Part shown: in pieces, positions 1 to 9,245 of the stretch | Position numbering within the stretch: the first letter of the stretch is position 1 | How the letters are laid out: the number at the start of each line of letters is the position of its first letter | NCBI RefSeq assembly: GCF_900141815.1 | Contig: NZ_FQYR01000003.1 | Span: forward strand, 1,046,294 to 1,110,293 | Source of the DNA: Rubritalea squalenifaciens DSM 18772 | GTDB taxonomy: Bacteria; Verrucomicrobiota; Verrucomicrobiia; Verrucomicrobiales; Akkermansiaceae | Direction of reading: 5' to 3' | DNA: 64,000 nucleotides | Translations under genes and position numbers: made by a program | Notes under the pieces: generated by a model | The model's input: only the letters and a program-made list of their open reading frames with translations | Database searches by the model: none | Told to the model about the DNA's origin: nothing

Positions 1-2
1 GA

Positions 3-830
3 GAGTCTCGACGTATCGACAGCATAGGACGCCTCAAGGAGATTCCCCCTGCTCCTGAGACATTCCTCACCTCTCTTCCCGATACTCTTCCCTACATCCA
101 CTGGAGTTTCGACAAGGTGGAAAACGATGCCTTCCAAGCACAGGGCAACCACCCTGACTTGGAATTGTCCTCCGCGCGCCCCAAACAGGCTGATCTTCAG
201 CCGCTCATTTCAAAAGGCCGTTTTGGTTCAGCCGTGCACTTCACGGGCGTTAAAGGGCAACAGCTACAAACTCAGCTACCCGGTATTGCAGGAGCCGAAC
301 CCCGTTCTGTAGCGTGCTGGATACGTACAGATTATGCGCCGGATAAAGGCACCGACATCGCTAGCCTCATCGGTTGGGGCTACTGCCAAAGCGACAGTAA
401 AGACACGCCTGAAAATACCATCTGGACCCTGAAGATCGGACTTGGCGGATATCCGCTCATCGTCGGAGGTCCACATTATGTCGGCACTACGAATCTAGCT
501 GATGGTCAGTGGCACCACCTTGCTTGTGTGATGCATCCACCTGAAACCAAAGACGGCCCCACACGACACACTCTCTACATCGACGGTAAAATCGAGTCTA
601 CCAGTACCACCTTCAACACTGAGCGAACTAGGACACTAACAGACCATCCTCTATCTACACGCGTACGAATTGGCGCCAGCATACACCGCCCCGATACCCC
701 CCCGATCGTGTTCAGAGGGGATATTGATGAGGTTTATCTGTTCTACGGAGCTCTCGATGAAGCGACTATTTTAAATCTCTATCAAAGCAACCGCCCTCTT
801 GTTGCACCAAATCCCCTTTCCACCAAGTGA
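3..830 (+). CDS. LamG-domain protein, 5' end outside window (partial)
   Basis: The frame is open to the left window edge, so the N-terminus is missing and the GTG at 117 is internal. The visible 275 residues hold a LamG/concanavalin-like jelly roll: it opens with the typical YIHWSFD (about residue 34) and has a WHHLACV core strand, LYIDGK and a closing GDIDEVYLFYGAL strand. In Verrucomicrobia such C-terminal LamG domains often follow a membrane-anchored FecR domain; that part would lie outside, so this is inference. The product is probably extracytoplasmic and carbohydrate-binding. A PEP-CTERM gene follows 47 bp downstream. Confidence 0.75.
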   Translation, partial: ESRRIDSIGRLKEIPPAPETFLTSLPDTLPYIHWSFDKVENDAFQAQGNHPDLELSSARPKQADLQPLISKGRFGSAVHFTGVKGQQLQTQLPGIAGAEPRSVACWIRTDYAPDKGTDIASLIGWGYCQSDSKDTPENTIWTLKIGLGGYPLIVGGPHYVGTTNLADGQWHHLACVMHPPETKDGPTRHTLYIDGKIESTSTTFNTERTRTLTDHPLSTRVRIGASIHRPDTPPIVFRGDIDEVYLFYGALDEATILNLYQSNRPLVAPNPLSTK

Positions 831-877
831 CAACTAGTGTGCCACTTGTGATGAAAAACACCAAAAACGCATATACA

Positions 878-1459
878 ATGAAACTAACACAAACACTACT
901 CGCATTAACTGCCACACTCAGTGCTGCTAACGCGGCCATCGTATTCACAGATTCTTTTGATTACACCGTTGATAATGCCTTCCTCGCTGAAGGTGGCTGG
1001 ACTACAGTCATTGATACAGGCAGTGGCTTAGGAGCAAATTCTTCAACTGGTGTCATGTGGGGCAACCCAGGTGCTACTGGTGAGTCAGCACTGGAATACA
1101 ATTACACCACCACACTGGCGGCAGGTGATGTTATTAGTATGGACGCCACAATCGTTCGCAACACATCTGGTTATATCTATGGCAAGGAAATCATTCTCTG
1201 GGATGGTGCTGATTCCGGAACCCGCGTATCCAAAGTGGACGACTCTCAAGCTGGTAACATCGTCACTACAACAAGCTACACGGTGACTCAGGACGACATC
1301 AATGCCGGCTTGACCCAAGTCATCTTCAAGTACAGCCACGATGGCAACTGGGGTGAGACCGCTGACGTCACTTTTGACATCGTCTCAGTCCCAGAACCGA
1401 CCAGCACAGCTTTACTCGGACTCGGAGGTCTAGCTCTCATTTTGCGCCGACGCAGATAA
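878..1459 (+). CDS. PEP-CTERM sorting-domain protein
   Basis: A secreted protein of 193 residues. It starts MKLTQTLLALTATLSAANA, a clean Sec signal peptide, which is why ATG 878 is preferred over the in-frame ATG at 851. The C-terminus has VPEPTST, a hydrophobic stretch and RRRR, the PEP-CTERM tripartite signal processed by an exosortase. The middle is a beta-rich domain (FTDSFDY at the N-terminus, GDVISMDATIVRNTSG) like those of other verrucomicrobial PEP-CTERM proteins. It has no recognisable enzymatic motif. A strong terminator follows at 1495. Confidence 0.85.
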   Translation: MKLTQTLLALTATLSAANAAIVFTDSFDYTVDNAFLAEGGWTTVIDTGSGLGANSSTGVMWGNPGATGESALEYNYTTTLAAGDVISMDATIVRNTSGYIYGKEIILWDGADSGTRVSKVDDSQAGNIVTTTSYTVTQDDINAGLTQVIFKYSHDGNWGETADVTFDIVSVPEPTSTALLGLGGLALILRRRR

Positions 1460-1494
1460 ACCTCTAGGAATAGTGTGCATCTTCTGGTGCTCTT

Positions 1495-1528
1495 AGCGGG
1501 AGGGCTTCGTCCTTCCCGCTACTTTTTT
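1495..1528 (+). terminator. Rho-independent terminator
   Basis: A ten-base stem, AGCGGGAGGG with CCTTCCCGCT (one mismatch), is followed by ACTTTTTT. It lies 36 bp after the PEP-CTERM gene stop. Confidence 0.8.
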
Positions 1529-1604
1529 ATAAGTCACCTGCTTACCACGAGTCGCGGATAGATGATCTTCCTATCCAAACATTGACTCGCACATAGAGCG
1601 GCCA

Positions 1605-2873
1605 CTATTCAACCGGCACAGCACGTGGTGTCTCAGGCTCGATGACAGCGCGACCAGGCTCCACTGGAATAGCCTTGCCCGGATCAGGCTCCGCGGGAAT
1701 AGCTTTGGCTGGTGGCTTGATATTAGGTGGCCCATTGGGCTTTACCAGAATGGCCTTGGGAGGGTTCTCTTTAGGTGCTTCCTCCTCTACTTTCGGTTTG
1801 GGTTCCTGCTCTACCGCCTTCTTGACTACTTGGGATTCTCCATCTTGCGGAAGCCCTCTGCGCATCTTGATCTCAACACGGCGATTCAGAGCCTGGGCAT
1901 TCTCATCCCCTTCAGAGACTAATGGCTGATTCTCACCATAGCCTATCACGATCAAGCGCTCAGGCTCGATACGCATGGCGGTCACCAGCCAGTCTTTCAC
2001 CGCTTGAGCACGCTTGACGGAAAGTTCATAGTTAAAGTCGTCACCACCTATCAGATCCGTGTGTCCACCAATCCAACAGTTCAGCTTAGGATTCTTATCA
2101 ATCAGCAGCGCCACTTTTAGCAGACTGTTGCGGGCACTCTCACGTAGGGTAGCTTTGTTGTAATCAAACAAAAGGTCTGAGCCGATCATACCGGTGGCAT
2201 TCTCCAAGGCGTTTCCGCTCATGTTTGCCATTGTGCTGAGTGGAGTAAATTTATCCAAAGCACCCTTGTCAGCTAGACCGTTGGCGCCTTTCTTCTCCAT
2301 TTCTTCGTTAAACTTGTCCGGATCATAGATGTCCGCGGACATCTCACCTGGATCGACCACGACCTGACCAACAGCAGCAGGCTGGATAATGTCATCCATT
2401 CTGCCAAGATCGCTCATGCTCTCATCAAACTTGGGTCCAGCTATAGGATCCAGACTTTCAGCTAGGTCCGAGCCCTTCATAGCCGGAATTTCCATCTTCA
2501 CGGTCAAATCAGGCTCCTGAATCGCCGGACTCATATCGATCTCGGTATTCTCCGGAAGGGCCTCCAAGGCCTCGATCTCCTCCAAAAGCTCCCCCGTCAC
2601 CTCAGGTGTTTCCACGGTCTCCATCTTCGCTTCGGGTATCATCTTCGAGTCGTCAACATTGACTACCCTAACTGGCTCGGTCTGGATTTCCAGCATCTCA
2701 CCAATGCTGTCCATCACGATCGTCATATTCTTCAGGCCGAAAAACAGGAGAACATGAAGAAGAATCGCCAAGACAATAGCCACACCTACCCATCTCCCGA
2801 AGTTTTCTGACTTCGGCAGACTGAATGAAGATCCATGCTTCACATTCCTCCAACTGTATCCGTGGTTTGCCAT
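1605..2873 (-). CDS. OmpA-family protein with TolA/TonB-like N-terminus
   Basis: The protein has 422 residues. A short cytoplasmic N-terminus leads into one membrane helix (about 28-47, WVGVAIVLAILLHVLLFFGL) of the kind that starts TonB, TolA and MotB. A long acidic linker rich in Glu and Pro follows, then an OmpA/MotB peptidoglycan-binding domain (about 232-337) with the LLFDYNKATL start, GHTDLIGGDDFNYELS and the terminal NRRVEIKMRR. The last 85 residues are a Pro/Glu/Lys tail with imperfect AIPxEP repeats. It probably links the inner membrane to the peptidoglycan. No MotA/TolQ-like partner is adjacent. Confidence 0.85.
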   Translation of the reverse strand: MANHGYSWRNVKHGSSFSLPKSENFGRWVGVAIVLAILLHVLLFFGLKNMTIVMDSIGEMLEIQTEPVRVVNVDDSKMIPEAKMETVETPEVTGELLEEIEALEALPENTEIDMSPAIQEPDLTVKMEIPAMKGSDLAESLDPIAGPKFDESMSDLGRMDDIIQPAAVGQVVVDPGEMSADIYDPDKFNEEMEKKGANGLADKGALDKFTPLSTMANMSGNALENATGMIGSDLLFDYNKATLRESARNSLLKVALLIDKNPKLNCWIGGHTDLIGGDDFNYELSVKRAQAVKDWLVTAMRIEPERLIVIGYGENQPLVSEGDENAQALNRRVEIKMRRGLPQDGESQVVKKAVEQEPKPKVEEEAPKENPPKAILVKPNGPPNIKPPAKAIPAEPDPGKAIPVEPGRAVIEPETPRAVPVE

Positions 2874-3106
2874 AGAGCTGTTAACCTAAAAGCGTCACAG
2901 GGAGCCGTGTCCGTCTCGCTCTGCTGATGCCTACAAGCTACACCATCCTTTACCCCGATAAAGCCCGAATTCTATCACAAATGCTATTTCTTTCGCACTT
3001 AGCTCCCTTGATGGTTAAAAATAGACACCAATGGGCGCAAATTGATGCCATACATGGCTAGATTCACACTTGCGGATGGAAGCTGATCCACTATCACCAA
3101 GCCATC

Positions 3107-3865
3107 ATGAAAAAGATTCCTGTAGAAGTTTTCCCAAGCAAAGCAGAAGCTACTAGAAAGCTTGCCGCTGAAACAGCAGAACTCATCCGCTCCAATGACG
3201 CCGCTGGCAAGAAAACCGTTCTTGGTCTAGCCACAGGCTCTACCCCGATTGCCTTCTACCAGGAACTGATTCGTCTTCACAAAGAAGAAGGCCTTTCTTT
3301 CGCTAACGTGATTTCCTTCAACCTGGATGAATACGCAGGTCTACCTAAGGAGCACAAGGAGTCCTACTGGTACTTCATGCACCAGAACCTTTTCGACCAC
3401 ATCGATATCAAGCCTGAGAACATCAATCTCCCATCAGGTACTGTAGCCGAAGCCGACATTCCAGCTCACTGTGCTGAGTACGAACAAAAGATCAAAGATG
3501 CAGGTGGCATCGATCTTCAGATTCTCGGCATTGGCCGCACCGGTCACATCGGCTTCAACGAGCCAGGTTCTCCAAAAAACTCACTCACTCGTGCCATCGA
3601 GCTGGATCCAATCACTCGTGAAGATGCAGCTCCTGCATTTGACGGTCTTGAGAATGTTCCTACAGCCGCCATCACCATGGGCTGCGGAACTATCCTCGCT
3701 GCTCGCCGAATCGTCCTCATGGCATGGGGTAAGAACAAAGCTCCTATCGTCAACGAAGCCGTGACAGGCCCGGTCAACGACATTGTCTCTGCCTCCTACT
3801 TGCAGGAGCACGACAACGCCGTCTTCTACATCGACGAAGAGGCCTCCACAGAGCTTCCTGCTTAA
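3107..3865 (+). CDS. nagB: Glucosamine-6-phosphate deaminase
   Basis: Converts glucosamine 6-phosphate to fructose 6-phosphate and ammonia, feeding amino sugars into glycolysis. The 252 residues are colinear with the whole family. The phosphate loop LGLATGSTPIAFYQ, the FNLDEYAGL motif carrying the catalytic Asp, and GIGRTGHIGFNEPGS with the catalytic Asp-loop equivalent, His and Glu are all seen. It is cytoplasmic and monocistronic, with its own terminator. The amino-sugar role fits the nearby secreted sulfatases and the sialate esterase, though they are not in one operon. Confidence 0.96.
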   Translation: MKKIPVEVFPSKAEATRKLAAETAELIRSNDAAGKKTVLGLATGSTPIAFYQELIRLHKEEGLSFANVISFNLDEYAGLPKEHKESYWYFMHQNLFDHIDIKPENINLPSGTVAEADIPAHCAEYEQKIKDAGGIDLQILGIGRTGHIGFNEPGSPKNSLTRAIELDPITREDAAPAFDGLENVPTAAITMGCGTILAARRIVLMAWGKNKAPIVNEAVTGPVNDIVSASYLQEHDNAVFYIDEEASTELPA

Positions 3866-3893
3866 ACTCTGTAGCTACAAGATTCTTCTAAAG

Positions 3894-3924
3894 GCCACGT
3901 TGCTCAAGGCAGCGTGGCTTTTTT
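3894..3924 (+). terminator. Rho-independent terminator after nagB
   Basis: Stem GCCACGTTGC / GCAGCGTGGC with a short loop, followed by a T6 run (the last stem base plus TTTTTT). The stem sequence nearly matches that of the terminator at 4901. Confidence 0.85.
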
Positions 3925-4098
3925 GCATGCCCGCCACGCACACTGGTTTCATTTACCAACCTTAAATTACAAGGCTACGAACGAATTGTCCCCCATCCAC
4001 ATCCTATAATCAGGTATCCTCCTCATGACTGGCAGATTATCAAAACCAGTTCAATTCATTTCCCAAGACAACACTGCAAGGCTTATTTTCAGGATGTT

Positions 4099-4866
4099 AT
4101 GAAAAAACACAACATCCTCCTACCGGCTCTATTCCTTGCTGCCACACCAGCATTTGGAGCCATTACACTTACCAAAGCCGTAGAAGACTTTGATTACATC
4201 TACACCATGGATGTAGCTCCTAACAATCAGGATCTCGACAGCAATGGTACAGACGACTGGTGGGACACCGGAGTACCTACAGTCTCCGGCGGCTACGCCA
4301 CGAACACAGCTGCCGACCAGATTTTCCGTGGTGACTTCACTGACTCTATCTGGAGAAGTGTTGTCTCCGACAATACTGGCACAGTCGCTTGGACCATGGA
4401 AATCACCGTTGGTAAAGTTGGCGGCACACAAGGCACCAATGGGTGGTTCGGTATCGCTACAGATGTAGAAGGTCCATCCAGCGCCATCTACATCAAAGAT
4501 GACCGCATCAGTATCGAACAAGGTGCAGTTGACTTGGACTTCCTCGTCGGTACTGACTTCACCACAGGTTACCACACCGTTCGTATCGCTCACGATGCTG
4601 AGGCTGGTGGCTACTACTACTGGGTCAACGGTACTCTACTCAACGACGACACTTCCACTCCGATCGCTCCTGGAAACGGAAGCTTTTCAGGTAGCCAGTC
4701 CACCTTCATTGGTGACTATGGTGGAGCAATTAGCGGAGATTACTCCATCGATTCCCTCAGTCTGACCAGTGGCGCCTACGCTGCAGTTGCTGTTCCAGAG
4801 CCAAGCACCTCACTACTTGGTGTCATTGGTGTCGGAGCTTTGCTACTGCGCCGCCGCAGAGCCTAA
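4099..4866 (+). CDS. PEP-CTERM sorting-domain protein
   Basis: A secreted protein of 255 residues with a Sec signal peptide ending near ATPAFG-A. The central beta-sandwich resembles a LamG-like domain (VAWTMEITVGKVGG, FLVGTDFTTGYHTVRIAHD, YYYWVNGTLLND). The C-terminus VPEPSTSLLG, a hydrophobic stretch and RRRRA form a PEP-CTERM signal. It may bind surface polysaccharide; no catalytic residues are recognisable. It stands alone between nagB and a convergent sulfatase. Confidence 0.87.
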   Translation: MKKHNILLPALFLAATPAFGAITLTKAVEDFDYIYTMDVAPNNQDLDSNGTDDWWDTGVPTVSGGYATNTAADQIFRGDFTDSIWRSVVSDNTGTVAWTMEITVGKVGGTQGTNGWFGIATDVEGPSSAIYIKDDRISIEQGAVDLDFLVGTDFTTGYHTVRIAHDAEAGGYYYWVNGTLLNDDTSTPIAPGNGSFSGSQSTFIGDYGGAISGDYSIDSLSLTSGAYAAVAVPEPSTSLLGVIGVGALLLRRRRA

Positions 4867-4900
4867 TTTCCATCAACTCATCACACTGTTTACATGGATA

Positions 4901-4932
4901 AGCCACGTTGCCTATAGCAACGTGGCTTTTTC
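4901..4932 (+). terminator. Rho-independent terminator
   Basis: Perfect eleven-base stem AGCCACGTTGC / GCAACGTGGCT around a five-base loop, followed by TTTTTC. It serves the plus-strand PEP-CTERM gene; the opposite strand has no U-tract. Confidence 0.88.
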
Positions 4933-4960
4933 ATTACTTAAGATAGTAGCCGGGTAAAAG

Positions 4961-6379
4961 CTACTGATGAGCACTTGGAGCATGATCTGCTGGTTGCTTG
5001 GCAGCCTCACTTTTCTCATAAGCTTTGGCTTGGATCTTAGCCCAGTTATCGCCCTCCCAATAGAGAGGATGTGGTACTTCCAGTACCCAGTCACCGAGTT
5101 TCCTTTTCAGCGAATCAGCTTCCTCCAAACGTGCTTTGAAAAGATCATTTTGCTCACCAGGATCTTTGGATAGATCAAATACCCAAGGCAAAGCATTGGC
5201 CCGATCAATAATCTTCAGATCCCCTGAGCGCATCATATTCACTCCATGGAATCGCCAGTACAGGTCACGAGGCGCTGGCTCTTTTACCTTGCCTGAGAGC
5301 ACACCCGCCAGGTCCAGACCGTCTAAGCCATCTTTCTCACTCACACTACCTCCAGCTGCATGGATGAATGTCGGCATCCAATCCAAGGCCGACACAGGGC
5401 TATCAACGATTGTTCCTGGAGTAATCACCCCCGGCCAACTGACAAGGAATGGTGTACGTACACCACCTTCAAGTAGAGTCCCCTTAGCAGCCCTCAGTGG
5501 AGCATTGCAGGATGAATTACTGCTCGCTCCACCATTGTCACTCATGAACACAACCAGCGTATTCTGATCTACGCCGTTCTCTTTTAAAGACTCTAACAAT
5601 CGCCCCACACCACGATCAAGCCCATGCACCATAGCACAATAGGTACGGCGTTTTTTATTCTCTATGTGTTCGTAGAGAGCTAGATCTTCCTTGGTTGCCT
5701 GCATTGGCGTATGCGGGGCATTATAGCTCATAAAAAGGAAGAATGGCTCGTCCTTGCATTGCTCAATGATCTTGATGCCTGCATCCGTCAAATCATCAGT
5801 CAGGTAAGTCACTTCCGGTACTTCACCAAGAGTGGACTGAATCTCTCTAGCCCCACCATTGCCCTTATTTTGCGCGAAATAGTCTCTGCCACCACTCAAG
5901 AATCCATGAAATATGTCAAAGCCACGCTGGGCTGGCTGGAACTGCTCTTTTTCCCCCAAATGCCATTTGCCTACCACTGCCGTGGTATAGCCCAAGGCCT
6001 TCAAGCGGTCAGCCATAGTCTTTTCCTTCACATTCAAACCATGAAACTCAGGATCCATACCATCCAAGTTCGGACCGAGGTTCATGTCGTTACCGATCAT
6101 AGCTGGCGACTTCCCAGTCATCAGACCGCAGCGGGAAGGTGCACACACAGGTGCTGCGGTATACCCTTGGGTACAAAGAGCCCCTCCGGCAGCGATGCTA
6201 TCAATATGCGGTGTCTTGATCTGGGTGCTCCCTGTACAGGAGAGATCGCCTGACCCTAGATCGTCGGCGAGAATAATCAGGAAGTTCGGCTTCTTCGACT
6301 CAGCAGTGGCACTGCCCAGATTCAAAGAGATCACAGCCGCCATCGTTGGCAGCGAGAATAAGATGGTTATTAGCTTCAT
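4961..6379 (-). CDS. Secreted sulfatase (S1 family)
   Basis: An exported arylsulfatase-like enzyme of 472 residues; it should hydrolyse sulfate esters, likely on marine polysaccharides. The signal peptide ends around ATAES. The metal-binding ILADDLG (Asp39-Asp40) and the sulfatase signature CAPSRCGLMTG are present; Cys79 would be matured to formylglycine. GKWHLG and VFMSDNGG add further active-site residues. The actual substrate cannot be told from sequence. No formylglycine-generating enzyme or anaerobic maturase is in the window. Confidence 0.93.
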   Translation of the reverse strand: MKLITILFSLPTMAAVISLNLGSATAESKKPNFLIILADDLGSGDLSCTGSTQIKTPHIDSIAAGGALCTQGYTAAPVCAPSRCGLMTGKSPAMIGNDMNLGPNLDGMDPEFHGLNVKEKTMADRLKALGYTTAVVGKWHLGEKEQFQPAQRGFDIFHGFLSGGRDYFAQNKGNGGAREIQSTLGEVPEVTYLTDDLTDAGIKIIEQCKDEPFFLFMSYNAPHTPMQATKEDLALYEHIENKKRRTYCAMVHGLDRGVGRLLESLKENGVDQNTLVVFMSDNGGASSNSSCNAPLRAAKGTLLEGGVRTPFLVSWPGVITPGTIVDSPVSALDWMPTFIHAAGGSVSEKDGLDGLDLAGVLSGKVKEPAPRDLYWRFHGVNMMRSGDLKIIDRANALPWVFDLSKDPGEQNDLFKARLEEADSLKRKLGDWVLEVPHPLYWEGDNWAKIQAKAYEKSEAAKQPADHAPSAHQ

Positions 6380-6472
6380 AAAATGGTCACCCTAAGATGA
6401 CCATTTCGATAGAGTATTACTCAGAGAACTTTATGAAGCTCCGTAACAAGAGGCTACTCCTGTTCTGTCCCC

Positions 6473-7825
6473 TTACTCTTGGGCTTCTTTCATCTTGCTC
6501 TGGAATATTTCCCAGCACTCCAAGAATCCAGGCGCGAAGTCTTCAGGACGAGCAGCTATCCATTCCTCTACTTGCTCCATGCTGAACCACTGGGCTGCAT
6601 CCACTTCACTACATGGGAAGCGCAAGGCTCCATCATAGCGAGCAAGGTAAAGGCCGATAAATTCCCAACCAGTATTTGCACTGGCCGGCACTTTGGCAAA
6701 CTGCTGGACCTCGGCCCCCGTGATGCCCATTTCTTCCTCCAGCTCGCGGATCACGCAGGACTCGTAGTCCTCCCCGGCATCCAGATGACCAGCGGCGCTG
6801 CTATCCCATACGCCGGGAAAATTATCTTTCAAGCGGGAGCGCTTCTGCAAAAGCAGTTCCTTCTTCTTGTTGAAGACGAGTACGTGCACTGCACGGTGCA
6901 ACAAATTCTCCGCATGTACCACGGCGCGCTGCTCTTGGCGAATCACCTCATCATTCTCATCCACCACATCGAACATCTCATCGTCCTTCTGAGGAATATC
7001 CTTAAGCGGGTGATCATCATACTCACGTGTGATCTCCACCCAGTCTTCTAGGGAGATTTCCTCAGCTCTCGCTGTTTCCAACAGGCCAAGCTTCTCGCCC
7101 ACTTCCTTCCACTCGCGGTTCTTTGGCAGCTGCCCTTTGATCTGCTTACGGCGCTGGGCAAAGCCACGACGAATCAGTTCATCGAAGAGGCGCGCATCAT
7201 AGACGGGCAGGTCGCCTTCCGGCTTCAGCTCACAAGTCATCACAGTCGAATCTATCAAAGGCATCGGATGGAATGCCTCTGGCGGGACTGTTTTCACTGG
7301 CTTGCTCACCCACTCACTCTGCATGCGTAGAGTCAGAACCCCATAGGCTTTGGTACGCGGCTTAGCCACGATGCGGTCAATAAATTCCTTCTGCAGCATC
7401 AGTACCGCCTTCACCACAGGAGTAGGACACTTCATGAAGTTACGCATGATCGCACCTCCTGCGGAATACGGCAGGTTTCCTAAAAACTTGATCGGAGCAT
7501 CCTTGAAAAGTTGGCGGACGTCGAACTTAGCCCCATCCGCGTGGTTCACTTCCACATCATCACGGTCGGCAAAGCGTTCGCGTAAATACTCGGCCAAGCG
7601 GGCATCAAACTCCACCAGAATCACCTTCTTCACTCTTCCCACCAGATGCTCAGTCAGCGCACCAGTACCAGGGCCTACCTCCACGACGGTATCATGCGGT
7701 TGTGGATCAAGTTGCTCCACAATCCAGCGGGCCACATTTTGATCACACAAAAAGTTCTGCCCCAGTTTTTTAGAAGGAATCACTCCCTTCTGCTGTAAAA
7801 CCGATTTAATATCGCCGCCTGTCAT
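6473..7825 (-). CDS. rsmA: RsmA 16S rRNA dimethyltransferase fused to a Nudix hydrolase
   Basis: A two-domain protein of 450 residues from the ATG at 7825. Residues 1 to about 270 are RsmA/KsgA (dimethylation of the two adjacent adenosines in helix 45 of 16S rRNA): SKKLGQNFLCD, SAM motif VVEVGPGTGALT and catalytic NLPYSAG. Residues 281-450 are a complete Nudix domain of the IPP-isomerase/YfcD-like type, with DSSAAGHLDAGEDYE and Nudix box residues RELEEEMG. Both active sites look intact. A longer in-frame start at 7897 adds 24 residues that do not fit RsmA. See the finding on this fusion. Confidence 0.92.
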   Translation of the reverse strand: MTGGDIKSVLQQKGVIPSKKLGQNFLCDQNVARWIVEQLDPQPHDTVVEVGPGTGALTEHLVGRVKKVILVEFDARLAEYLRERFADRDDVEVNHADGAKFDVRQLFKDAPIKFLGNLPYSAGGAIMRNFMKCPTPVVKAVLMLQKEFIDRIVAKPRTKAYGVLTLRMQSEWVSKPVKTVPPEAFHPMPLIDSTVMTCELKPEGDLPVYDARLFDELIRRGFAQRRKQIKGQLPKNREWKEVGEKLGLLETARAEEISLEDWVEITREYDDHPLKDIPQKDDEMFDVVDENDEVIRQEQRAVVHAENLLHRAVHVLVFNKKKELLLQKRSRLKDNFPGVWDSSAAGHLDAGEDYESCVIRELEEEMGITGAEVQQFAKVPASANTGWEFIGLYLARYDGALRFPCSEVDAAQWFSMEQVEEWIAARPEDFAPGFLECWEIFQSKMKEAQE

Positions 7826-7939
7826 GGCTTCATCAAGTACACCAGACCCCAGAAATGCAAATCCCAAAAAAGACTTCCTTGCAACTATTTGAAGCAAGTA
7901 GAGTTTAAGTTATTACCATAACACCTATTCCTTTAGCTC

Positions 7940-8686
7940 ATGTCCAACTCAGATCCATTCATTGATCCTACTACTATTTCTCGACGCCGCTTCCTCCAGC
8001 ACATGGGAATCGCTGGTGCGGCCACTTTCTTCGGACTCTACAACACGGCCAGCTTTGCTGAAATGCTCGCCGCCACTCCCCGCCTCACCGAAGGCCCTTT
8101 CTACCCGAACAAACTCCCGCTGGATACGGACAACGATCTACTTGTCATCAATGACTCCATTACTCCTGCCCTAGGAGAGGTCACCCACCTCAGCGGACGT
8201 ATCCTTACGCAGGCTGGCACTCCTGTCCGTAATGCCCTGATCGAGATCTGGCAGGTGGACAACAGCGGCTGCTATATCCACACTGGCGATACCAACAACC
8301 GCGCAAAGCAGGACAAAAACTTCCAAGGCTACGGCCGCTTCATCACAGACAGCTCCGGCGCCTACTATTTCCGCACCATCAAGCCTGTCTCCTACCCGGG
8401 TCGCACCCCACACATTCACGTGGGTGTCAGCGTCAATGGCAAGCGCGTGCTCACCACCCAAATCCTCGTCAAAGGTGAGGCTCAGAACGAGCGCGACGGC
8501 GTCTTCAGAAGCATTCGCGACGCTCAACTCAGGGACACTTTAGTGGCTGAATTTAAACCACTCAAAGACTCCAAGATAGGCGAACTCACCGCTGAGTTCA
8601 ATATCACCCTTGGGGTCACGGTCCCCGACAAAGTCGAAAAGATCAAAGGCGGCATCGGCCCCTCCGAGTGGGGCAAACGCCGCTAA
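7940..8686 (+). CDS. Tat-exported intradiol ring-cleavage dioxygenase-like protein
   Basis: The protein has 248 residues. It begins with a twin-arginine signal (TISRRRFLQHMGIAGAATFFGLY), so it is predicted to be exported folded. The rest matches the beta subunit fold of protocatechuate/catechol intradiol dioxygenases: EGPFYP, LSGRILTQAGTPVRNALIEIWQ, DNSGCYIHTGD, YYFRTIKPVSYPGRTPHIHV. The candidate Fe(III) ligands, two Tyr and two His, are present. Exported homologues are common in environmental bacteria and their substrate is unknown. No aromatic-degradation genes adjoin it. Confidence 0.9.
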   Translation: MSNSDPFIDPTTISRRRFLQHMGIAGAATFFGLYNTASFAEMLAATPRLTEGPFYPNKLPLDTDNDLLVINDSITPALGEVTHLSGRILTQAGTPVRNALIEIWQVDNSGCYIHTGDTNNRAKQDKNFQGYGRFITDSSGAYYFRTIKPVSYPGRTPHIHVGVSVNGKRVLTTQILVKGEAQNERDGVFRSIRDAQLRDTLVAEFKPLKDSKIGELTAEFNITLGVTVPDKVEKIKGGIGPSEWGKRR

Positions 8687-8697
8687 AACCCTAGCTA

Positions 8698-9174
8698 TTA
8701 AGCATCCAAAACAGCCAGCAGATCGTCCAAGTGCGCTGCTGGCTTTACTTTTTCCAGCACGGCTTCGATTTTACCATCAATACCGATCACGAAGGTACTG
8801 CGCTCCGTGCCCATGTATTTCTTACCATACATCTGCTTCTCCACCCACACGCCGTAAGCTTCCACGATTGCCTTCTCCTCATCACTGATCAGCGCGTAAG
8901 GAAGGCTCTGCTTATCGATAAACTTCACGTGGCTCTTGATCGGATCGATGCTGACGCCAAAGATGCGGGCCTTGCCCTTGAGCTTGTTCCAGTCGTCTCG
9001 CATGGAGCATCCCTGTGTCGTGCAGCCCGGCGTATTATCCTTCGGGTAAAAGACGAGCACTACACGCTCACCTTTCAGCTCAGAAAGCTTCACAGAGCTC
9101 TCCTCTTCCCCATACTCACCACCAATCACTGGTGCTTCAAAATCCGGCGCAACTTGTCCAACTTCAGGTTTCAT
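8698..9174 (-). CDS. bcp: Thioredoxin-dependent peroxiredoxin (Bcp/PrxQ)
   Basis: A 158-residue thiol peroxidase reducing H2O2 and organic hydroperoxides with thioredoxin. FYPKDNTPGCTTQGC contains the peroxidatic Cys51 and the resolving Cys56 five residues on, typical of the PrxQ class. FGVSIDPIKSH and the closing KVKPAAHLDDLLAVL helix complete the fold. It is cytoplasmic. It converges with the dioxygenase-like gene with 11 bp between their stops. Confidence 0.95.
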   Translation of the reverse strand: MKPEVGQVAPDFEAPVIGGEYGEEESSVKLSELKGERVVLVFYPKDNTPGCTTQGCSMRDDWNKLKGKARIFGVSIDPIKSHVKFIDKQSLPYALISDEEKAIVEAYGVWVEKQMYGKKYMGTERSTFVIGIDGKIEAVLEKVKPAAHLDDLLAVLDA

Positions 9175-9245
9175 GGGGAAAGCAGTAAACCAGATCTGCT
9201 AGGTGTAAAGGGAAAGTGATGACACTCGCCTACATCTATTGAGAT

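Noticed and set aside
7825..7897. Longer start for the RsmA-Nudix gene adding 24 residues
   Set aside because: The extra residues do not fit the RsmA N-terminus; ATG 7825 is close to the normal start.
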